DNA from: Pseudomonadota bacterium
GTDB taxonomy: Bacteria > Pseudomonadota > Alphaproteobacteria > Acetobacterales > Acetobacteraceae
Direction of reading: 5' to 3'
Assembly: GCA_021798375.1 (NCBI GenBank)
Contig: JAJZHU010000079.1
Coordinates: forward strand, 1-8,932
Length of the DNA: 8,932 bases
The notes under the pieces were generated by a model that saw nothing but the letters and a program-made list of their open reading frames with translations, was not told the DNA's origin and did no database searches. Position numbers and translations under genes: made by a program. Below, one piece after another: positions 5,216 through 8,932 of the stretch (the stretch's first letter is position 1; the number at the start of each line of letters is the position of its first letter).

Positions 5216-6977
5216 GAGACGCGGTTCCCCACCGCACCAAATTCTCGCCCTCTTCGGGCGCCTCAAGATGCAGCCACCGCTCATGCGTCGCCGGCGCCAC
5301 ACGCAACACGGCATCGGGCTTGGTGCGGCGCGCTTCACCGTAGGTGGTCAATTCCACCAGATCAAACGCCGAATCAAGCCAAGGGTCGGCCAGATTGAGC
5401 CTTGCCCCATCCAGTACCGCCCCGGTGATCCAGGTTTGCTCCCACATCGGCGCCAGGGGCAGCGCGCGGCAACCGGGCGGAATGCACAGGCTGCTAACCT
5501 GTGACAAAGGCGGTGCCTTTGGCACCACCGGGTGCTCCAACCGCAACTCGGCCGCCAACGCTGCCAAACGCCGCCGCACCGGCATCAGCTCTGCGCCCGC
5601 ATCCACCAATGGCGCGCAAAAACCACGGTGGACGGGAACTTCATCGGGAAACATCGCCCGATATTCGGCCGCGTTTTGGAACATGCAACGGCTGCCAGTG
5701 TCGAGGAAACTTTCCGCCGCCGCGCCCTCGGCCCAAATCACGTCGTGGGTTGCCAGTTCCACATGAAAATATTCTACCCGATCAACCGCATCGACCTGGC
5801 GGATCGAAACCCCGTTCACCAACGCCCACGCCGGAATCAACATCCCGTCAATGAACATCGCGTGCAAAGGCGAAACATAGAGATCGCGCCGCGGCATTCC
5901 ACTCCCCAGCGAGCCGGCCTGAAAGCAAATCGGCAGCAAATTGCGATCACCCACGATGAAACGTCCGTCGTAGGCACGCCGCCCGATCCAACGAATGGGG
6001 CGCGCTTCGCCCTGGTGATTGATCAGACGATCTCCAATCGACAAGTCCTCAACCGCCACTTCGCCCGCGTCGGTGCGGATCCGCGTCCCCCTGCAATAGC
6101 AGGGCACGCCATCGACGGTGATCGCGGTGCCGCCGGAGATATAAGCACCAGCATGGACATATTCACCGGAATAATTGCCAATGAGTTGCACCATGGCGCT
6201 GGTGCCACCCTCCATCACCGTGAGCATATCCTTGGCAGAATCAAGCAAAACCGTGCTGCTGCCGCTCATATAGGCGAGCCCGGCCAGCACCATCGCGCCG
6301 CCGGACAGCAAGTGCGTGTCACCGACCAGCGCACCGTCATCCACCATCAAAATACCGCCGCTGACAGTGGTGCTCGTCGCCGAACCGCCGGAACTTACAA
6401 TCGCCATGCCCGCATCGACGGTGACGGCGAGCATGGCGCCTCCCCCCCCGATGTTCAGTTGGCCATTGGCACCCATAACCGTCGTGCCAAATTCGCTCCC
6501 GCCAGCCGCAACCATCTCGATCCCGTTACTGCCGATCATCCCGACCGCCGCCGCTCCCGAAACCACTTCGGTGCCGAAACTCGTCCCCACACCGCCAATA
6601 AACGTGTCGATCGCGCTACCGCCAGCATAAATCATCGCGCTGCCGCCATTGATGGTGGTGCCGCTGATCATGCCCTGTACCATCGCCGACGCATTCCCAA
6701 TGATGCTGGCGCCGGCCACCATGCCACCGCTGGCAACACTTAGAAAACCACCTGCATCGATCATGGCGCCGGCTTCGACGCCCTGGGCAGACACATATTC
6801 CGCCCCGCCGCTAACGATCGAAGACATGGCCGAACCGTAAACAATTTCTTCCGCGCCCGCATTCATCGTCGTCGATGTAACAGAGCCGCCTGATTCAACC
6901 GTGATAACGCCACCCGAATTGAAAACCATGCCGCTGCTGTTCATGCCGGATAGAATATCCGTCATCATATTCATCAT
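5187..6977 (-). CDS. Strand-loop-strand repeat protein with C-terminal Hint domain (Hint_2 type)
   Basis: The protein has 596 residues in three parts. Residues about 15-285 form an AIDA/autotransporter-passenger-like repeat region. It has short strand units rich in Gly-Gly turns (NSGGVITVESGGSVTSTT, AGGFLSVASGG, SSGGSATSTTVSGG) and is predicted to stack as a beta-helix. Residues about 292-430 are a Hint domain, the fold shared with inteins and Hedgehog: CYCRGTRIRT begins at Cys293, then VEDLSIGDRL, and SPLHAMFIDGMLIPAWALVNG supplies the block-B-like histidine. The remaining tail carries FCAPLVDAGAELMPVRRRL and a beta-rich end. The repeat region has more than twenty methionines, unusual for this repeat type. 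No Sec signal, autotransporter barrel or RTX calcium repeat is visible. The start is the ATG at 6977, with GGGAG seven bases upstream; the start MMNMM offers near alternatives. The function is unknown; similar proteins in Acetobacteraceae are thought to be surface or secreted proteins. Confidence 0.85.
   Translation of the reverse strand: MMNMMTDILSGMNSSGMVFNSGGVITVESGGSVTSTTMNAGAEEIVYGSAMSSIVSGGAEYVSAQGVEAGAMIDAGGFLSVASGGMVAGASIIGNASAMVQGMISGTTINGGSAMIYAGGSAIDTFIGGVGTSFGTEVVSGAAAVGMIGSNGIEMVAAGGSEFGTTVMGANGQLNIGGGGAMLAVTVDAGMAIVSSGGSATSTTVSGGILMVDDGALVGDTHLLSGGAMVLAGLAYMSGSSTVLLDSAKDMLTVMEGGTSAMVQLIGNYSGEYVHAGAYISGGTAITVDGVPCYCRGTRIRTDAGEVAVEDLSIGDRLINHQGEARPIRWIGRRAYDGRFIVGDRNLLPICFQAGSLGSGMPRRDLYVSPLHAMFIDGMLIPAWALVNGVSIRQVDAVDRVEYFHVELATHDVIWAEGAAAESFLDTGSRCMFQNAAEYRAMFPDEVPVHRGFCAPLVDAGAELMPVRRRLAALAAELRLEHPVVPKAPPLSQVSSLCIPPGCRALPLAPMWEQTWITGAVLDGARLNLADPWLDSAFDLVELTTYGEARRTKPDAVLRVAPATHERWLHLEAPEEGENLVRWGTASLTVPPNPAC
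5690..6104 (-). other. Hint domain within the repeat protein
   Basis: This is the coding stretch for residues about 292-430. Cys293 fits the usual Hint block A pattern (C-[FY]-x-x-G-T), and the block-B-like histidine lies in SPLH. The canonical C-terminal His-Asn of inteins is not seen at the end of the domain. Processing, if it happens, would therefore be of the bacterial-intein-like or Hedgehog-like kind (cleavage or transesterification at Cys293) rather than complete splicing. The domain boundaries are approximate. Confidence 0.75.
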
Positions 6978-6984
6978 CTCGAGA

Positions 6985-6989
6985 CTCCC
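6985..6989 (-). promoter_or_regulatory. Ribosome binding site of the Hint-domain gene
   Basis: On the minus strand GGGAG ends seven bases before the ATG at 6977. The second in-frame ATG (6974) would be ten bases away, so both are plausible, and the first has the better spacing. Confidence 0.6.
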
Positions 6990-7118
6990 AGCACGCGAAG
7001 TGAATTTTTCAAATCCGTCCCAAAACGGCGATGGCCAGGAGAGATTGTCACCAAATGCAATCGTGTAAAAGGGGCTGGATCAATGAAGAATTTCAAATTC
7101 ATTCCTAAAACCAAAAGC
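6990..7118. promoter_or_regulatory. Intergenic region with an AT-rich dyad between the DUF2147 and Hint genes
   Basis: Both flanking genes are on the minus strand, so this region must hold the end of the queC-DUF2147 transcript and probably the promoter of the Hint gene. An AT-rich palindrome, GAATTT-C-AAATTC (7088-7100), is nested in a wider AATGAA/TTCATT dyad (7082-7103). It is not followed by a T-run on the minus strand, so it reads better as an operator-like site than as an intrinsic terminator. No convincing -35/-10 pair was found. Confidence 0.3.
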
Positions 7119-7523
7119 TCACCCCAGCCGGCACCCAGGCTTCAAAACACCCGTGTAATGGTGCCAGATTTTAGTCTGGCCAAACAGCGAGATTCCCAAA
7201 TAGCCGCGCAGATGCAATGTGCCGTCGGCCGCCAGCGTCAAGGTGGCGCGATACATGTCGCCAGTTTCAGGATCGAGGATCTGGCCGTGATAGCTGCCAT
7301 CCTTATCCAAACGCATGGGCTGAATAAATTGCAGCCCGCATTCGCTTTCGTGCCGATAATCCTTGGGCGGCGGCTGATCGCGAAACCCGACCAGGCTGCC
7401 GCACAAGGCGTCGCCGCACGCCTTGATCTCGATCACCCCGCTATTATCGGCGGTTTGCCACAGACCCAACGGCGCCGCCGCCATCAAAAACAACGCCGCA
7501 ATCAACAACCCTATTCGCGCCAT
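7119..7523 (-). CDS. DUF2147 family secreted protein
   Basis: This is a small exported protein of the DUF2147 family (function unknown; lipocalin-like beta-rich exported proteins in Proteobacteria). With the start chosen here it has 134 residues. The N-terminal signal peptide is MARIGLLIAALFLMAAA, with likely cleavage near residue 17. Family features follow: LGLWQTADNSGVIEIKACGDALCG (19-42) with the paired Cys36/Cys41, ILDPETGDMYRATLTLAADGTLHLRGYLG in the second half, and ISLFGQTKIWHHY near the end. The ATG at 7532 would add three residues but has the GGAAGG sequence directly abutting it. The ATG at 7523 has GGAAGG nine bases upstream and is preferred. It overlaps the end of queC by 13 bases, so the two are probably translated from one mRNA; no functional link to queuosine is implied. 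Confidence 0.88.
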   Translation of the reverse strand: MARIGLLIAALFLMAAAPLGLWQTADNSGVIEIKACGDALCGSLVGFRDQPPPKDYRHESECGLQFIQPMRLDKDGSYHGQILDPETGDMYRATLTLAADGTLHLRGYLGISLFGQTKIWHHYTGVLKPGCRLG

Positions 7524-8197
7524 CGCCGCCATCCTTCCGCCCGCAATTCACACGCCGGACACACGCCGCAGCCCTTGCCCCATGCATGGCCGTGCCGCCG
7601 ATCGCCAACATAACACGTATGCGCCTCATCGACGATCAACCGCACCAGATCATCGCCGCCAAGATCCTGCGCCAGTTGCCATGTGGCGGCTTTATCGAGC
7701 CACATCAAGGGCGTCTCGATGTCGATCGGATAATCCAGCCCCAACGCCAGGGTTTTGGCCATGGATTGGATGGTGTCGTTGCGGCAATCGGGATAGCCCG
7801 AATAATCGGTCTCGCACATGCCGCCCACCAGCACATGAATACCGCGCCGGTAAGCCACCGCCGCCGCCGCGGTAAAAAACAAGATGTTCCGCCCCGGCAC
7901 GAATGTGTTGGGCAGACCGTTGTCTTGCATGACGATGGCGATATCATCGGTCATCGCACTGCCGCCCAAAGCCCCCAGGGTGGCCGACAGATCGATCATG
8001 TGATCCATCCCAAGCTGCCCGCGAAAGCGACCGATCCGCCCCAAAATTACCGGACGCTGCTGCAATTCCACCGCATGGCGCTGCCCATAGCGAAACCCGA
8101 TGGTCTCGACATGATCGTAACGCCGCAACGCCCACGCCAGACAGGTGGTGGAATCCTGACCGCCCGAAAACAACACCAAAGCCCGCGACTGCGTCAT
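7511..8197 (-). CDS. queC: 7-cyano-7-deazaguanine synthase QueC
   Basis: QueC is a cytosolic, zinc-containing ATP-dependent enzyme converting 7-carboxy-7-deazaguanine and ammonia to preQ0, the last step before preQ1 in queuosine synthesis. The chosen start gives 228 residues, the family norm. The PP-loop SGGQDST is at 11-17 immediately after the first strand. FVPGRN-LFF and GMCETDYSGYPDCR are the substrate-binding region. The zinc site is Cys195, Cys210, Cys213 and Cys216 (CGVCPACELRAEGW). The open frame extends 42 codons further upstream to 8323, but that part has no family likeness and would run into the divergent gene. ATG 8197 has GGGA eight bases upstream and sits right before MTQSRALVLFSGG. 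Partner genes queD, queE and queF are not in the window. The DUF2147 gene overlaps its 3' end. Confidence 0.95.
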   Translation of the reverse strand: MTQSRALVLFSGGQDSTTCLAWALRRYDHVETIGFRYGQRHAVELQQRPVILGRIGRFRGQLGMDHMIDLSATLGALGGSAMTDDIAIVMQDNGLPNTFVPGRNILFFTAAAAVAYRRGIHVLVGGMCETDYSGYPDCRNDTIQSMAKTLALGLDYPIDIETPLMWLDKAATWQLAQDLGGDDLVRLIVDEAHTCYVGDRRHGHAWGKGCGVCPACELRAEGWRRWRE

Positions 8198-8306
8198 GCC
8201 AGGATTCCCGCCGAACCTTCCAGAGACGCCGAATAGAGCAGCAATCGCCGCCCAATAAAACCCCATGCCCTGGCCTTCCGATCGGTTTTGACTTAAACCA
8301 AAACAA
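8198..8306. promoter_or_regulatory. Divergent control region between queC and the E1-like gene
   Basis: These 109 bases separate two outward-facing genes. A short dyad, GGTTT-TGACTT-AAACC (8284-8299), lies just before the ATG of the E1-like gene, where a Shine-Dalgarno would be expected and none is seen. TTGACT (8288-8293) matches a -35 hexamer but is only 13 bases from that ATG, so it cannot serve that start. I see no preQ1 riboswitch-like arrangement on the queC side. Confidence 0.35.
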
Positions 8307-8932
8307 ATGAGCCATGATTTCACCGAAGCCGAGATCGAGCGTTATTCGCGTCACATATTGTTGCGCGAAGTCGGCGGCGCGGGACAAAGCAAGCTGTGCG
8401 ACGCCAGCGTGCTCGTGGTGGGCGCGGGCGGCCTTGGCAGTCCGTTGGTGCTGTATCTGGCCGCCGCCGGCGTGGGGCGAATCGGCATCGTTGACGACGA
8501 CCAGGTCGAGCTTTCCAACCTGCAACGCCAGATCGCCCACAACATGCAAAGCCTGGGCACGCCCAAGGTGGAATCAGCCATGCGCGCGGCGCAGGCGATC
8601 AACCCGGACGTGATCATCGAACCCCACCAAACCCGCCTTACCGCCGAAAACGCACTCGCACTGATCGGCGCGTACGATCTTGTGTGCGACGGCACCGATA
8701 ATTTCGCGGCACGACTGTTGGTATCAGACGCCTGCGTGCTGTCGCAAAAAACCCTGGTCTCGGCGGCCGTAACGCGATTCGACGGCCAAATCTCCACCTT
8801 CAAACCCCACATCGGCGGCCCATGCTATCGCTGCCTGGTGCCCGAATCACCACCCCCCGGCCTGATCCCCAGTTGTTCCGAAGCCGGCGTGTTCGGCGCC
8901 GTGGTGGGGGTGATGGGCACGCTGCAAGCCAC
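8307..8932 (+). CDS. MoeB/ThiF/HesA family E1-like adenylyltransferase (5' part)
   Basis: Enzymes of this family adenylate the C-terminal glycine of a ubiquitin-like sulfur carrier (MoaD for molybdopterin, ThiS for thiamine) so that sulfur can be transferred. The frame starts at ATG 8307 and is still open at the window edge (208 complete codons). Features in order: FTEAEIERYSRHILLREVGGAGQ, typical of the N-terminus; the nucleotide-binding GAGGLGS (39-45); the acidic strand VDDDQVELSNLQRQ (62-75); CDGTDNFAARLLVSDAC (127-143); the first half of the zinc site, Cys173-Tyr-Arg-Cys176; and SCSEAGVFGAVVGVMGTLQAT with the conserved Cys190. The second zinc pair should lie just beyond 8932. Whether a rhodanese domain follows (MoeBR/MOCS3 type) is not visible. 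MoeB versus ThiF cannot be settled without the rest or the carrier gene. No Shine-Dalgarno is seen. Confidence 0.93.
   Translation, partial: MSHDFTEAEIERYSRHILLREVGGAGQSKLCDASVLVVGAGGLGSPLVLYLAAAGVGRIGIVDDDQVELSNLQRQIAHNMQSLGTPKVESAMRAAQAINPDVIIEPHQTRLTAENALALIGAYDLVCDGTDNFAARLLVSDACVLSQKTLVSAAVTRFDGQISTFKPHIGGPCYRCLVPESPPPGLIPSCSEAGVFGAVVGVMGTLQA

Noticed and set aside
5532..6743. A 403-codon open frame on the plus strand
   Set aside because: It lies fully antisense to the Hint/repeat gene, its product is a His/Arg/Asn-rich sequence with no recognisable family, and it follows the codon bias of the opposite strand.
7586..8236. A 216-codon plus-strand frame opposite queC
   Set aside because: It is antisense to a gene with an intact PP-loop and zinc cysteines and has no family features of its own.
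8198..8323. 42-codon N-terminal extension of QueC
   Set aside because: It has no family likeness, runs past the divergent gene's start at 8307, and the ATG at 8197 has a suitable ribosome binding site and sits at the conserved start.
7511..8932. QueC next to an E1-like enzyme as a possible anti-phage module (Qat, CBASS or ubiquitin-like system)
   Set aside because: QueC has the complete housekeeping length, PP-loop and four zinc cysteines. The E1-like protein has standard MoeB/ThiF features. The genes are divergent, and no nucleotidyltransferase, ubiquitin-like, protease or nuclease partner is visible.

Overview
The window looks like an ordinary chromosomal segment of a high-GC alphaproteobacterium, most probably of the Rhodospirillales/Acetobacteraceae type. 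Three things support this: a GlnK/GlnZ-type PII protein, an FtsK of about 820 residues with a short proline-rich linker, and a Hint-domain protein with strand-loop-strand repeats. The taxonomic call is inferred from remembered family features, not from a database search.

Layout: (1) 44-382, a PII nitrogen-signalling protein (+). (2) 383-645, a non-coding gap. It holds a short frame resembling the end of a Phd/YefM antitoxin motif and two direct copies of a 16-base element, each containing a perfect 6+1+6 palindrome. (3) 646-3114, ftsK (+), facing a Prx5-type peroxiredoxin (-, 3130-3618) across 15 bases. (4) A divergent control region, then a YqgE/AlgH family protein (+) and the tRNA-modification/Fe-S protein YgfZ (+). 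(5) A 596-residue protein (-, 5187-6977) with Met-rich strand-loop-strand repeats followed by a Hint (protein-splicing fold) domain; its 3' end overlaps the 3' end of ygfZ by 29 bases. (6) queC and a secreted DUF2147 protein (-), overlapping and probably co-transcribed. (7) Divergent from queC, the start of a MoeB/ThiF/HesA E1-like adenylyltransferase (+) that runs off the right edge.

The genes do not form one pathway. They are mostly housekeeping: nitrogen sensing, chromosome segregation, peroxide detoxification, YgfZ-dependent Fe-S/tRNA maintenance, queuosine precursor synthesis and sulfur-carrier activation. The accessory-looking parts are the repeat/Hint protein and the glnK-ftsK gap. I see no RNA gene, CRISPR array or complete mobile element. 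I do not see convincing evidence for a new multi-gene system. The best candidate for unusual biology is the single-gene repeat-Hint protein; second is the tandem dyad next to the apparent antitoxin remnant.
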